64,000 nt of DNA from Bacillota bacterium (lineage in GTDB: Bacteria; Bacillota; Clostridia; Christensenellales; UMGS416). The stretch is from positions 136,730 to 200,729 of the forward strand of contig JAEZSE010000050.1 of NCBI GenBank assembly GCA_023421955.1, given 5' to 3'. Below the pieces are notes generated by a model. That model was not told where the DNA came from, did no database searches, and worked only from the letters and a program-made list of their open reading frames with translations. Below, in pieces: positions 41,205-49,073 of this stretch. Numbering within the stretch: position 1 is the first letter of the stretch; every line of letters starts with the position of its first letter. The position numbers and the translations under genes are program-made.

Positions 41205-41246
41205 GATTTCCAGTCATGCTCCTTCGACCACTCAGACATCTCTCCA
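41205..41246 (-). pseudogene. Truncated tRNA-Ser 5' half
   Basis: 42 bp exactly identical to the 5' half of the tRNA-Ser gene (41117-41158), from the base before the acceptor through the anticodon loop, then unrelated sequence (GTGCGCCAAAGC). It lies promoter-proximal, 47 bp upstream of the complete gene, in the same direction. Confidence 0.8.
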
Positions 41247-41272
41247 TGCCGAATAGACCAATTAGCTTAAAT

Positions 41273-41301
41273 AGTATACAACAGGCCAAGTATGAAATCA
41301 A
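41273..41301 (-). promoter_or_regulatory. Promoter of the tRNA-Ser locus
   Basis: On the minus strand TTGATT (41301-41296), a 17-bp spacer and TATACT (41278-41273). The start site would fall about 20 bp before the truncated tRNA copy, so the intact tRNA-Ser is likely read through the broken one. Confidence 0.6.
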
Positions 41302-41355
41302 GTTTTGATCACATGATTTTTTATTGGAAAGTTCAGAAAATCACCGAAATTGCTG

Positions 41356-41384
41356 TTGACAGTCCAGCGCTTCCTGCATATAAT
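41356..41384 (+). promoter_or_regulatory. Consensus promoter of tRNA-Asn
   Basis: TTGACA at 41356-41361, a 17-bp spacer and TATAAT at 41379-41384: an exact sigma-A consensus, 22 bp before tRNA-Asn. Confidence 0.85.
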
Positions 41385-41406
41385 AAATCTCACGTGCCAA
41401 TCACGT

Positions 41407-41481
41407 TCCTCAGTAGCTCAATGGCAGAGCACTCGGCTGTTAACCGAGGGGTTGTAGGTTCGAGTCCTACCTGGGGAGCCA
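41407..41481 (+). tRNA. tRNA-Asn (GTT)
   Basis: Acceptor TCCTCAG/CTGGGGA with one T-G pair, D-arm AGCTCAATGGCAGAGC, anticodon GTT in CTGTTAACC, T-arm GTAGGTTCGAGTCCTAC, discriminator G and encoded CCA. Confidence 0.95.
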
Positions 41482-41513
41482 AGGCGCCCTGTCAGGTTGG
41501 CAGGGCGCCTTTT
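41482..41513 (+). terminator. Terminator after tRNA-Asn
   Basis: AGGCGCCCTG and CAGGGCGCCT form a 10-bp perfect stem followed by TTT, directly after the tRNA CCA. Confidence 0.85.
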
Positions 41514-41527
41514 CAATAAGGATCAGA

Positions 41528-42031
41528 ATGATGGAAACCGGGCAGCAGTTGGGTCAGAATAATACGAACGAGAGAGTCCGGGTGATGGTCATTAAGTCCC
41601 GCCGGCTGCTGGAAGTGTGGTGTGACGATACAACGCTCCTGAGCTTGCCTGTAGCGCTCGGCAGCGAGCCGGTCGGGCCGAAGCAGCGCCAAGGCGATGG
41701 GAAGACACCGGAAGGCAATTATTACACCTGCGTGAGAAACGGGAAAAGCAAATATTACAAGGCCATCGGCATCAATTACCCGAACAGGGTGGATGCAGAC
41801 CGGGGGTTGTTGGACGGGCTGGTCAGTATGGAGCAACACAGCCAGATCATTGATGCGCTGCAAAATGGTAAACGGCCGCCTTGGGACACAGCATTGGGCG
41901 GGGAGATCATGATCCATGGCGGCGGCACGGACCATGACTGGACCGCCGGCTGCATCGCCCTTTCAGACAGCGATATGGATCTACTGTGGGAGTTGGTTCC
42001 GGTCGGCACAAAAATCACGATCCAACCATAA
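41528..42031 (+). CDS. YkuD-domain L,D-transpeptidase-like protein
   Basis: L,D-transpeptidases cross-link or modify peptidoglycan. The 167 residues have the catalytic pattern HGGGTDHDWTAGCIAL, with His130 and Cys142, preceded by KSRRLLEVW, VALGSEPVGPKQRQGDGKTP and EGNYYTCVRN, the usual YkuD strands. No signal peptide is seen, which is odd for a cell-wall enzyme. ATG 41528 follows AAGGATCAGA. A paralog follows directly. Confidence 0.75.
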   Translation: MMETGQQLGQNNTNERVRVMVIKSRRLLEVWCDDTTLLSLPVALGSEPVGPKQRQGDGKTPEGNYYTCVRNGKSKYYKAIGINYPNRVDADRGLLDGLVSMEQHSQIIDALQNGKRPPWDTALGGEIMIHGGGTDHDWTAGCIALSDSDMDLLWELVPVGTKITIQP

Positions 42032-42071
42032 ATCCGTTCACGATTGCAGTTCGGGAAAGGTGGAAGCAGAG

Positions 42072-42752
42072 ATGAAGCGGTTGGGCTTTGCGGTGGTAAT
42101 AACGCTGCTCACAGCGCTGCTTCTGGCCGCGTGCGCCGCAAAGACAGTGTGGCTGCCCTTGTTTGATTCACCAGACCCAAACAGAACGCCCACTTATATC
42201 GATGACCCCTCCCCCACACCCACGGGCAAAAACCAGATTAATGAGAATGACATCTTCAAGAATGATGCAGAGTCGATGGCCGCCCCCCGCGTCGTCGTCT
42301 ACAAAAGCAGAAACGTGCTGGAGTTGTGGGATGGAGACACGCTGATGGCACGGATGAAGGCTGCGATGGGAAAACATGACGGTCCAAAGCAAAAAAGCGG
42401 AGACGGCAAAACACCGGAAGGTACATACTATATCTGTAAATCCGTTGGCACAGGCCAATATTACAAGTCTCTCTTTTTCAGCTATCCCAATACGGACGAC
42501 GCACTCGCAGGCCTCAATGACGAGAAGATCACCCAAGCGCAATACGATGAAATTGCCAGCGCCATCGACCGGCAGGAAATCCCCTTATGGAACACCAAAC
42601 TGGGCGGAGAGATCGCCATCAGCGGCACCGGCACCATCGGTAAGGGGCTGGAAGGCAACTGGACTGGCGGCAATGTAGCTTTGAGCGATGAGGATATGGA
42701 TTATCTTCTCAAGTATGTATCGCTAGGTGTTGAAGTGGAAATCAACCCGTGA
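42072..42752 (+). CDS. YkuD-like lipoprotein with replaced catalytic residues
   Basis: 226 residues. A lipoprotein signal (LLTALLLAACAAK) precedes a YkuD fold clearly related to the upstream gene (YKSRNVLELWDGD, KQKSGDGKTPEGTYYICKS). But where the active paralog has His and Cys, this one has Ser184 (IAISGTG) and Asn201 (WTGGNVAL), so it cannot catalyse transpeptidation by the known mechanism. It may bind peptidoglycan at the membrane or regulate the first protein. ATG 42072 follows GGAAGCAGAG, 40 bp after the first gene's stop. Identification from motifs; degeneracy seen directly. Confidence 0.7.
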   Translation: MKRLGFAVVITLLTALLLAACAAKTVWLPLFDSPDPNRTPTYIDDPSPTPTGKNQINENDIFKNDAESMAAPRVVVYKSRNVLELWDGDTLMARMKAAMGKHDGPKQKSGDGKTPEGTYYICKSVGTGQYYKSLFFSYPNTDDALAGLNDEKITQAQYDEIASAIDRQEIPLWNTKLGGEIAISGTGTIGKGLEGNWTGGNVALSDEDMDYLLKYVSLGVEVEINP

Positions 42753-42765
42753 AGTCCTGAAAGCG

Positions 42766-42799
42766 AAACAGCCTGGAGCAATAGGCTCCAGGCTGTTTG
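42766..42799. terminator. Bidirectional terminator
   Basis: AAACAGCCTGGAGC and GGCTCCAGGCTGTTT pair over a short loop between the convergent YkuD-like and degV genes. Confidence 0.8.
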
Positions 42800-42810
42800 T
42801 TATCTCTCAC

Positions 42811-43674
42811 TTAACGCGGGCTTCCAAAGCAGAATATTGCCATCGTGCCGGGGCCAGAGTGCGCGCCGATCACCGGGCCTACCGTGTGAATCAGCACCTC
42901 CACATCCGGCAGCTTCTCCTTGACCAGGCGCTCCACCTCCTGGGCTTCTTCCAGCACATCACCATGGCTGATGAACACGGCCTTCACAGAGCCATCATAC
43001 CGCTCGGTGATCTTGTCCACAATCGTTTGAAGCGCCTTTTTGCGGCCCATCACCTTTTCCATTGCAATCAATCGGCCTTCATCATCCACATGCAGCACGG
43101 GTTTGATCTTCATCAAAGTGCCCAAAATCGCCTGCGCCGCAGAGACCCTGCCCCCCCGGCGGAGGTGGTTGATGTCATCCACAGTGAACCAATGCACCAG
43201 GCGCAGCTTGTTCTTTTCCAGCCAACCGGCCAACTCCTCCGCACCCATGCCGTCGTCACGTAGCTTGGCGGCCTGCCACACCAGCAACCCCTCGCCCATC
43301 GACGCGCACATAGAATCGATCACATAGATCTTACACCCGGGAAACTCCTCCCTCAGTTGATCCGCCGCCTGCATCGCGCACTGGCAGGTGCCGCTGAGCG
43401 CAGAGGAGAAAGCGATATAGACAATGTCCACACCGTTTTCCAGATAGGAGCGGAAGTGGGTGAGAAAACGGTCTGTGTTAATCAGTGTGGTGCTGGGCAT
43501 TTGGCCGGCACGAACTTTTTCATAAAAGGTGTGAGGATCCATATCGGCGCCGAAATTGTCCCGATATTCATTGCCCTCAAGGTTAAATAGCAACGGAAGC
43601 GTATCCACACCCATGCTTTCAACGGATTTCTTGGGCATATCCATCGTGGAATCAGAAATGATTTTGTAAGTCAT
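42811..43674 (-). CDS. DegV family fatty-acid-binding protein
   Basis: 287 residues. DegV (FakB-like) proteins hold a fatty acid for the FakA kinase. MTYKIISDSTMDMPKK is the conserved start; STTLINTDRFLTHFRSYLEN, IAFSSALSGTC and VIDSMCASMGEG are the lipid- and phosphate-site motifs, and IHTVGPVIGAHSGPGTMAIF the C-terminal one. No FakA homologue in the window. The ATG at 43674 follows AAAGGAGGATTACCC. Single gene with its own terminator. Confidence 0.85.
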   Translation of the reverse strand: MTYKIISDSTMDMPKKSVESMGVDTLPLLFNLEGNEYRDNFGADMDPHTFYEKVRAGQMPSTTLINTDRFLTHFRSYLENGVDIVYIAFSSALSGTCQCAMQAADQLREEFPGCKIYVIDSMCASMGEGLLVWQAAKLRDDGMGAEELAGWLEKNKLRLVHWFTVDDINHLRRGGRVSAAQAILGTLMKIKPVLHVDDEGRLIAMEKVMGRKKALQTIVDKITERYDGSVKAVFISHGDVLEEAQEVERLVKEKLPDVEVLIHTVGPVIGAHSGPGTMAIFCFGSPR

Positions 43675-43924
43675 GGGTAATCCTCCTTTGCGAATACAAC
43701 AACATTGTACTCAATATCATATGGTTACGCAAACCATATTTGTTTAATATTACCTCAATTTCACTTTTATGTACTAATGATTCTAAGATAATCCATTACC
43801 ACACAGTATTCTGCCCCAATCTTCCTCATACAACCTAGTCGCTGCCTGGTGTGGCGGTTGCATTTGCTTTGGACTGTGCTATAGTAAAACTAACAACATG
43901 CATCAGCATGAGCATGGAGATACA

Positions 43925-44692
43925 ATGGTAAAAAAGATGCATGGCGGCTTCGCTCTGGAGCAAGAGCTATACAGCCCGGTGAAGGCTTTTCTGCACACAA
44001 GGGGCTGGGATGTGAAGGCCGAGGTGCAGGGGTGGGATGGCGCCGCCTGCCGGGATGGCAAATTGCTGGCAGTGGAAATGAAGCTCACGCTCAACCTGGA
44101 AGTGATCCTGCAGGCGGTGCAGCGGCAGAGGGTTGCCGACACTGTTTATATTGCCGTACCGGTTAAGCGAGCAGCAATGCGCACGCAGCGTTGGCGGGAC
44201 ACACTGGAACTGCTGAAGCGGTTGAACATCGGCCTACTTGCCGTGACGATGGCGGAGGGCGGCCACGACGTGGAAGAGCTGATCGAACCCGTGGAATCGC
44301 AGGGGCCGGCTGCCAGGGGCCACGCCGTGCGCCGGAGGATCCGTGTGCTGCAGGAGCTCAACGGCCGCTCCGGCGACTACAACACCGGCGGTGTTCACAA
44401 GGTGAAGCTGGTCACCGCCTATCGGGAAGCAGCCCTGCAGCTGGCATCCAAGCTGGCCGACAGCGGACCAATGAGTGCCAAACAATTGAAGCCTGACGGG
44501 CAGAAATCCAGAGCCACCTACAACATCCTGACCGCAAACCACTACAATTGGTTCCAGAAGCTGGGTGGTGGGCTATTTGACATCACCGACGCGGGCAGGG
44601 CTGCGCTGCAGACTTATTCAGAAGTGCTGAACCACGCATGCACCGGATCCATTGGGGACGAAGAAGTGTTCGCAGGTACAGTAGAGGATTGA
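43925..44692 (+). CDS. DUF2161 protein, PD-(D/E)XK-like
   Basis: 255 residues. ALEQELYSPVKAFLHTRGWD and LLAVEMKLTLNLEVILQAVQ carry the E-x-K nuclease-like motif of DUF2161; a C-terminal domain has a winged-helix-like ASKLADSGPMSAKQLKPDGQ. Proteins of this family are mostly chromosomal and uncharacterised. ATG 43925 follows GGAGATACA. A promoter TTGCAT-16-TATAGT lies about 45 bp upstream of it. Confidence 0.65.
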   Translation: MVKKMHGGFALEQELYSPVKAFLHTRGWDVKAEVQGWDGAACRDGKLLAVEMKLTLNLEVILQAVQRQRVADTVYIAVPVKRAAMRTQRWRDTLELLKRLNIGLLAVTMAEGGHDVEELIEPVESQGPAARGHAVRRRIRVLQELNGRSGDYNTGGVHKVKLVTAYREAALQLASKLADSGPMSAKQLKPDGQKSRATYNILTANHYNWFQKLGGGLFDITDAGRAALQTYSEVLNHACTGSIGDEEVFAGTVED

Positions 44693-44762
44693 ACACACTC
44701 AAGCCAACCCACTGCCGATTATCGAAAGTCCTGTTGAATCCAGCCCCATCTGTTCACTTGAC

Positions 44763-44791
44763 TTGATTAATTATTCTTCCAATTGTATAAT
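44763..44791 (+). promoter_or_regulatory. Promoter of argC
   Basis: TTGATT at 44763-44768, 17 bp, TATAAT at 44786-44791, then CGGAGGATCCT before the argC start. Confidence 0.7.
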
Positions 44792-44823
44792 TATAAATAT
44801 CCCCTCATCAATCGGAGGATCCT

Positions 44824-45768
44824 ATGAAATACAAAGCATTCATTGACGGCCAGCACGGCACCACCGGCCTGCAAATTGAGGAGCGGCTTTCCGCCCATCC
44901 CGATATCGAGCTCATGCCAATTCCGGCAGACAAGCGCAAAGACACAGCAGCCCGCAAGGAATTCATCAACCATGCTGATGTGGTGTTCCTCTGCCTGCCG
45001 GATGCCGCCGCAAAGGAATCGGTCTCCCTGCTCGAGAACAACCATACGAAAATCATAGACGCCAGCACTGCCCACCGCACCCACCCCGAGTGGGCCTATG
45101 GCCTGCCGGAGCTTGGCAGTGGGCAACGGGCAAAAATCGTCTCCTCCCGCTTCGTGTCGGTGCCAGGCTGCTACGCCACCTGCTTTGTGCTGGCGGCGGC
45201 TCCGCTGGTGGCGGAAGGCCTGGTGGGCAGCGATTATCCCTTTGTAATCAGCGGCGTATCCGGTTATAGCGGCGCAGGGCGCGAGGCCATCGAAAAATAT
45301 GAGAACCCCAGCCGGTCAGACCATCTGTCGGCATCACTGTATTACGCGCTGGGGCTGGCCCACAAGCACCTGCCTGAAATGCGACTGCGCGCCGGCTTGC
45401 AAGCCTCCCCGGTGTTCAACCCGATCATCTGCGATTACCGGCAGGGCATGGCGGTCTCCGTGCCGGTGCTCAGCCGGCTTGCCAAACAGCCCCTCTCCCC
45501 CGCTCTGCTCCAGGAGTTATACAGCGGATATTACGCCGGCCAGCGTTTTGTGCGCGTAATGCCGCCGGAGGCTGCCGCCGGGTTAATAGACGGCTGCCTG
45601 GACCCGATGGCTTGCAACGGCACCAACATGGCCGAGGTGTTTGTACGCGGCAACGAGGAGCAGGCACTCGTGATGGTGCGGCTGGACAATTTGGGCAAGG
45701 GCTCCTCCGGCGCGGCAGTGCAATGTATGAACATCATGCTGGGGCTGGATGAAGAGCTGGGGCTATAA
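44824..45768 (+). CDS. argC: N-acetyl-gamma-glutamyl-phosphate reductase (type 2)
   Basis: ArgC reduces N-acetylglutamyl phosphate with NADPH in arginine synthesis. The 314-residue length, FIDGQHGTTGLQIEERL for nucleotide binding, FVSVPGCYATCFVLAAAPLV with the catalytic Cys, and SGVSGYSGAGREAI fit the shorter type 2 group. ATG 44824 follows CGGAGGATCCT. No other arg gene is nearby; the next gene, a carbonic anhydrase-like protein, is 37 bp downstream and probably co-transcribed. Confidence 0.85.
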   Translation: MKYKAFIDGQHGTTGLQIEERLSAHPDIELMPIPADKRKDTAARKEFINHADVVFLCLPDAAAKESVSLLENNHTKIIDASTAHRTHPEWAYGLPELGSGQRAKIVSSRFVSVPGCYATCFVLAAAPLVAEGLVGSDYPFVISGVSGYSGAGREAIEKYENPSRSDHLSASLYYALGLAHKHLPEMRLRAGLQASPVFNPIICDYRQGMAVSVPVLSRLAKQPLSPALLQELYSGYYAGQRFVRVMPPEAAAGLIDGCLDPMACNGTNMAEVFVRGNEEQALVMVRLDNLGKGSSGAAVQCMNIMLGLDEELGL

Positions 45769-45805
45769 ACAATCATCCTCGCAACGGCGCGGTAAGGAGA
45801 AGACC

Positions 45806-46414
45806 ATGATCCTGCGTCATCTTGGCATGGAACCGGAAATAGACCCGAGCGCTATGATTGCGCCCACTGCCACCATCTGCGGAGACGTGCAGATCGGCCC
45901 CAATTGCCGGATCATGCACGGCGCGGCCATCATCGCCGAGGGGGGCAGCATCCGCATCGGCGCAAGCTGTGTCGTGCTGGAAAACGCTGTGCTGCGCAGC
46001 ACACCTCGCCATCACCTCACAATCGGCAGCAATGTGCTGGTGGGGCCCCACGCCCATGTGGTCGGCTGCATAGTGGAGGATGAAGTTTTCATCGCCACCG
46101 GCGCTTCCATTTTCCATGGCGCAACGCTGAAAGCCCGCTCAGAAGTGCGAATTAACGGTGTGGTGCATTTGAGAACCGTACTGCCGGAGAACGCTACAGT
46201 GCCAATCGGCTGGGTCGCCGTGGGTGATCCGGCGGTGATCCTGCCGCCGGATCAGCACGAGGAGATCTGGGCTGTGCAGAAGCCGCTGAACTTCCCGTTA
46301 ACTGTCTATGGCATTGACCGTGACGAAGACGGCGGCAACATCATGCCCCGGATCATGAAAAAAATGACCGACAATCTGGCAAGCCACGGCCCTGACCACA
46401 TCCTGATAGAATAA
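45806..46414 (+). CDS. Gamma-carbonic anhydrase-like hexapeptide-repeat protein
   Basis: 202 residues with left-handed beta-helix repeats (AMIAPTATICGDVQIGPNCR, IRIGASCVVLENAVL, LTIGSNVLVGPHAHVVGCIV). Histidines in GPHAHV and IFHG could hold the metal, as in gamma-class enzymes, though many relatives are acyltransferases or inactive. ATG 45806 follows AAGGAGAAGACC. Confidence 0.65.
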   Translation: MILRHLGMEPEIDPSAMIAPTATICGDVQIGPNCRIMHGAAIIAEGGSIRIGASCVVLENAVLRSTPRHHLTIGSNVLVGPHAHVVGCIVEDEVFIATGASIFHGATLKARSEVRINGVVHLRTVLPENATVPIGWVAVGDPAVILPPDQHEEIWAVQKPLNFPLTVYGIDRDEDGGNIMPRIMKKMTDNLASHGPDHILIE

Positions 46415-46471
46415 CAACCGCATACCTTATGAACACGTTGCATACAATCTCCTGTCAGGAGGCCGGTGCCC

Positions 46472-46906
46472 GTGGCAGGATTATCCGCAGTCGAAGCAAG
46501 ATTGAAGCTGCCCGTGTTGAAACGGGTGAAGAAACTGAAGAAGCTCCGCCGCCGCATGCGACTGTGGGGTGCCTGCGGCGCGCTGCTTGCAGTGACCGGC
46601 TGCGGGCCGCTGTTGTATTATCTGTTTTCAGGAGCGCTCCCCCCCATTTCGTTCGAGCACACAATCTACATCTCAAACGAGTGGGCGGTGATTGCCGGCA
46701 CGGTGCTGATCGGCTGGTTGGGCTCCATGCTTTTCTACGGGCAATACAAACGTGACAAGGACAAGTTTGATAAAATCCGTGCAGGCGCCGTTGACCTGAT
46801 TAAGTCCGGCGACCCGATCTGCGAGTGCAAGTGGACCCCCTGCTCCTGCAAGGATGAATTGATTGGCGTGATGAACGAGCATCACGACATCAATTTGTCA
46901 TATTGA
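46472..46906 (+). CDS. Small two-TM membrane protein
   Basis: 144 residues from GTG 46472, nine bases after AGGAGG. A basic N-terminus (LKRVKKLKKLRRRMR) precedes two helices (LWGACGALLAVTGCGPLLYY and WAVIAGTVLIGWLGSMLFYG), followed by a cytoplasmic tail with CECKWTPCSCKDELIGVMNE, a likely metal-binding Cys motif. Function unknown. Confidence 0.6.
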   Translation: MAGLSAVEARLKLPVLKRVKKLKKLRRRMRLWGACGALLAVTGCGPLLYYLFSGALPPISFEHTIYISNEWAVIAGTVLIGWLGSMLFYGQYKRDKDKFDKIRAGAVDLIKSGDPICECKWTPCSCKDELIGVMNEHHDINLSY

Positions 46907-47005
46907 ACCCATCGAGCAGACCCATTTGCTGACAAATTCAGCCAACTTCTTCTCATTTGTCATATGTCCGGTTATAATGGCATCATTCATTTGGGGAGGT
47001 TTCTG

Positions 47006-47398
47006 ATGGCAGGATTGAAAGGCCTGGCGCATATCGGCGTCTATACGGCAGACATGGACAAGACACTGGATTTCTACTGCAACAAGCTTGGCTTTGAATT
47101 GTTTTACAGCCGCGACCTTGGCACGACACAGCTTCGTTTCGTGCGCGCCGGCGGCTGTATCCTTGAGTTTATCAAGCCTGAACAATATGATGGCTCCAAG
47201 CCCACCGACGGCGTGATCGCCCACATCGCCATTGAAGTGGAGGATATCCGCGCCGTTGTGGCAGGCCTCAAAGGCAAGGGCGTGGCATTCCGCACAGAGG
47301 ATGTGGCCGTGCTGCCGCTTTTCCCAACAGGCAGCACCAACATTTTCCTGACCGGACCTAACGGCGAATCGCTGGAGCTCTACGAGTACAAGACCTGA
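47006..47398 (+). CDS. VOC superfamily (glyoxalase-like) protein
   Basis: 130 residues with two beta-alpha-beta-beta-beta units: LKGLAHIGVYTADMDKTLDF (metal His), LRFVRAGGCILEFI (Glu), DGVIAHIAIEVEDI (His) and GESLELYEYK (Glu). Four plausible metal ligands are present, so it could be an active glyoxalase, epimerase or resistance protein; substrate cannot be assigned. ATG 47006 follows GGGGAGGTTTCTG. Confidence 0.75.
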   Translation: MAGLKGLAHIGVYTADMDKTLDFYCNKLGFELFYSRDLGTTQLRFVRAGGCILEFIKPEQYDGSKPTDGVIAHIAIEVEDIRAVVAGLKGKGVAFRTEDVAVLPLFPTGSTNIFLTGPNGESLELYEYKT

Positions 47399-47436
47399 AC
47401 CACGATCGCCACCGTTATTGGGCGGATCAAATCAAC

Positions 47437-47469
47437 AAAGCGGACAGCCAATGGGGCTGCCCGCTTTTT
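47437..47469 (+). terminator. Terminator after the VOC gene
   Basis: AAAGCGGACAGCC and GGCTGCCCGCTTT (one mismatch) followed by TTTTT. Confidence 0.8.
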
Positions 47470-47490
47470 CTGATCTGTCCGTTATGTAGC

Positions 47491-47757
47491 TCAGCAGGGT
47501 TTGTTGCAATCACAGTTGTTGCCCAGGAATCCATTGTTGCCGTTGCACAAAAACAGGATGGCGATCACAATCAGAATCCAGGTCCAGTCGTTGCCATTGT
47601 TGTCGCAGGGATCGCACGGGTTGTTGTTGTTATTGCCAAAGAGCCCATTGTTGCCATTGCAAAGAAACAGGATTGCGATCACAATGAGGATCCACCAGCT
47701 GTTGTCGTCGTTTCCCCCGCAACCGCCGCCGCCAAATAAGTTACCCAAGCTGCCCAT
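47491..47757 (-). CDS. Internally duplicated hydrophobic miniprotein, Asn/Cys-rich
   Basis: 88 residues. Two near-identical units, each WILIVIAILFLCNGNNG with an Asn-rich loop before or after (GNNNNNPCDPCDNNGND). N-terminus MGSLGNLFGGGGCGGND, C-terminus NCDCNKPC. The helices are one membrane span each, separated by Cys/Asn-rich segments, a design seen in some spore- or envelope-associated Clostridia peptides. A ribosome site (GAGGAGGTAGAGTAT) lies before the ATG. Function unknown. Confidence 0.6.
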   Translation of the reverse strand: MGSLGNLFGGGGCGGNDDNSWWILIVIAILFLCNGNNGLFGNNNNNPCDPCDNNGNDWTWILIVIAILFLCNGNNGFLGNNCDCNKPC

Positions 47758-47827
47758 ATACTCTACCTCCTCGAAGCCGAATGCTCAGTCCTTACATCAT
47801 ACGCAGACTGTTGGGAGGAGGTTACAC

Positions 47828-47950
47828 ATGGTTGGCTGGCGGTACTCTGTGACAACCGGGCACCGACGTGGCAGAATAACTGCTGAAACAAGCCTGCTTG
47901 AGCTTAGCATGGCGGAAATGGATGATCTGTTTCGTAACCAAGCTCTGTAA
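47828..47950 (+). CDS. 40-residue small protein
   Basis: ATG 47828 lies six bases after GGAGGAGG, a very strong site, and opens MVGWRYSVTTGHRRGRITAE followed by LELSMAEMDDLFRNQ. Basic first half, acidic second half, no membrane segment. Sandwiched between the divergent miniprotein gene and the azoreductase hairpin. Family not recognised. Confidence 0.4.
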   Translation: MVGWRYSVTTGHRRGRITAETSLLELSMAEMDDLFRNQAL

Positions 47951-48013
47951 GAAAAGTATGCGCTGAACAACAATAAAGCCGCTTCAAACAGTGGGACAAA
48001 TCATAAAATACAG

Positions 48014-48040
48014 CACCCTGGCAACAATATTGCCGGGGTG
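48014..48040 (+). terminator. Hairpin before the azoreductase gene
   Basis: CACCCTGGCAA and TTGCCGGGGTG form an 11-bp stem (one G-T pair) followed by TTTCTT. It could end the 40-residue gene transcript, but GGGGTG inside the second arm is also the only ribosome site for the ATG at 48048, so it may instead control translation of that gene. Confidence 0.55.
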
Positions 48041-48047
48041 TTTCTTC

Positions 48048-48689
48048 ATGAAATTGCTATACATCAAGTGCAACCCAAAGCCCGAAGCCCAATCGGCCTG
48101 CCTGCGTGTGGGCCGGGAGTTCATCAGGCAATACGAAAAACGGTATCCGGGCAATGCCATTGAGGAGCTGGATCTTTATGCCATGGATCTGCCGGAAGTG
48201 GATGGCATTGTTTATCAAGGCCGCTCCGGCATTGTATCCGGCAATGATTACGACAGCCTGAACTATGAAGGCCAGCAGAAGGCCGACCAGATAAACGGGC
48301 TCTGCACACAGTTTCAGCAGGCCGATCATTACGCCATCGCGGCGCCGATGTGGTCTCTCACCTTTCCATCCAGGCTGAAAGCCTATATCGATTGCGTGGT
48401 GCTGAACGGTCGCACCATCCGCGTGTCATCCCGCCGGGTGGAAGGGCTCATGGATGACAAGCCCCGGCGCATGGTGTTTATTCAATCCTGCGGAGGATCC
48501 TACGGTAACATCATCTCCGCCCGGTTCAATTATGGGGCGACCTATCTGAAGAACCTGTTTCTGTTTCTGGGCATGGACGATTTCATCCGCTTGCCCGTGG
48601 ATGGCACCGGTATGCCGGATATCGGCGTGGAATGTGCCGTCAGCAGGGCAGTTAACCGGATTGGGTCGGTGCTGCATGATCTGGAATAG
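48048..48689 (+). CDS. FMN-dependent NADH-azoreductase-like flavoprotein
   Basis: 213 residues of the flavodoxin-like quinone/azo reductase family: MKLLYIKCNPKPEAQSACLR (FMN phosphate site), ADHYAIAAPMWSLTFPSRLK and VFIQSCGGSYG match AzoR. It would reduce quinones or azo compounds with NADH and protect against oxidants. The start is ATG 48048; the site GGGGTG is in a hairpin stem. Confidence 0.75.
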   Translation: MKLLYIKCNPKPEAQSACLRVGREFIRQYEKRYPGNAIEELDLYAMDLPEVDGIVYQGRSGIVSGNDYDSLNYEGQQKADQINGLCTQFQQADHYAIAAPMWSLTFPSRLKAYIDCVVLNGRTIRVSSRRVEGLMDDKPRRMVFIQSCGGSYGNIISARFNYGATYLKNLFLFLGMDDFIRLPVDGTGMPDIGVECAVSRAVNRIGSVLHDLE

Positions 48690-48710
48690 AGGCTGAACCA
48701 AAATAAGAGG

Positions 48711-48734
48711 AAGCCGGCATTCACCGGCTTCCCA
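48711..48734. terminator. Convergent hairpin
   Basis: GAAGCCGG and CCGGCTTC pair over a short loop between the azoreductase and the minus-strand miniprotein gene. Confidence 0.55.
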
Positions 48735-48758
48735 TCCCTATCATCCGGATGTAGGCAA

Positions 48759-48956
48759 TCAGCACTCTTCAACACCACCGCAAACACCACTGCAGAAGAT
48801 TATCACAAGCAGCAGGAAGAAGAACAGCAGGCTGTCTGTGTCTTCAAACAATTCGCAGTTGCACAAAATGATGACCAGCAGCAAGAAGAAGAACAGCAGG
48901 CTATCGCCATTGTCTTCGTGTCTGATCCCCTTGAACAGGCCATTGAGCATACCCAT
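48759..48956 (-). CDS. Second internally duplicated hydrophobic miniprotein
   Basis: 65 residues: MGMLNGLFKGIRHEDNG, then DSLLFFFLLLVII twice, separated by LCNCELFEDT, ending FCSGVCGGVEEC. The duplication is also visible in DNA (about 48796-48840 and 48868-48920). Like the gene at 47491 it is two short membrane helices with Cys-containing turns and a Gly-rich start, so the two look like diverged members of one design. ATG 48956 follows AAGGAGGTTCTATTG. Function unknown; related peptides in Clostridia are often linked to sporulation. Confidence 0.55.
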   Translation of the reverse strand: MGMLNGLFKGIRHEDNGDSLLFFFLLLVIILCNCELFEDTDSLLFFFLLLVIIFCSGVCGGVEEC

Positions 48957-49073
48957 CAATAGAACCTCCTTTTTCAGTTCTAGTGCAGAATATGCCACGC
49001 CCAATGATTGTGTTCGAGGATGCAGCCCCAGCATGTCGGAGCAAAAGCAGTAATCCACACCGGGATGCTTGAG

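Noticed and set aside
47501..47950. 149-codon frame opposite and beyond the Asn/Cys-rich miniprotein
   Set aside because: Mostly antisense to a low-complexity gene. Only the short ATG 47828 frame, which is in a different frame and has a strong ribosome site, is kept as a candidate.
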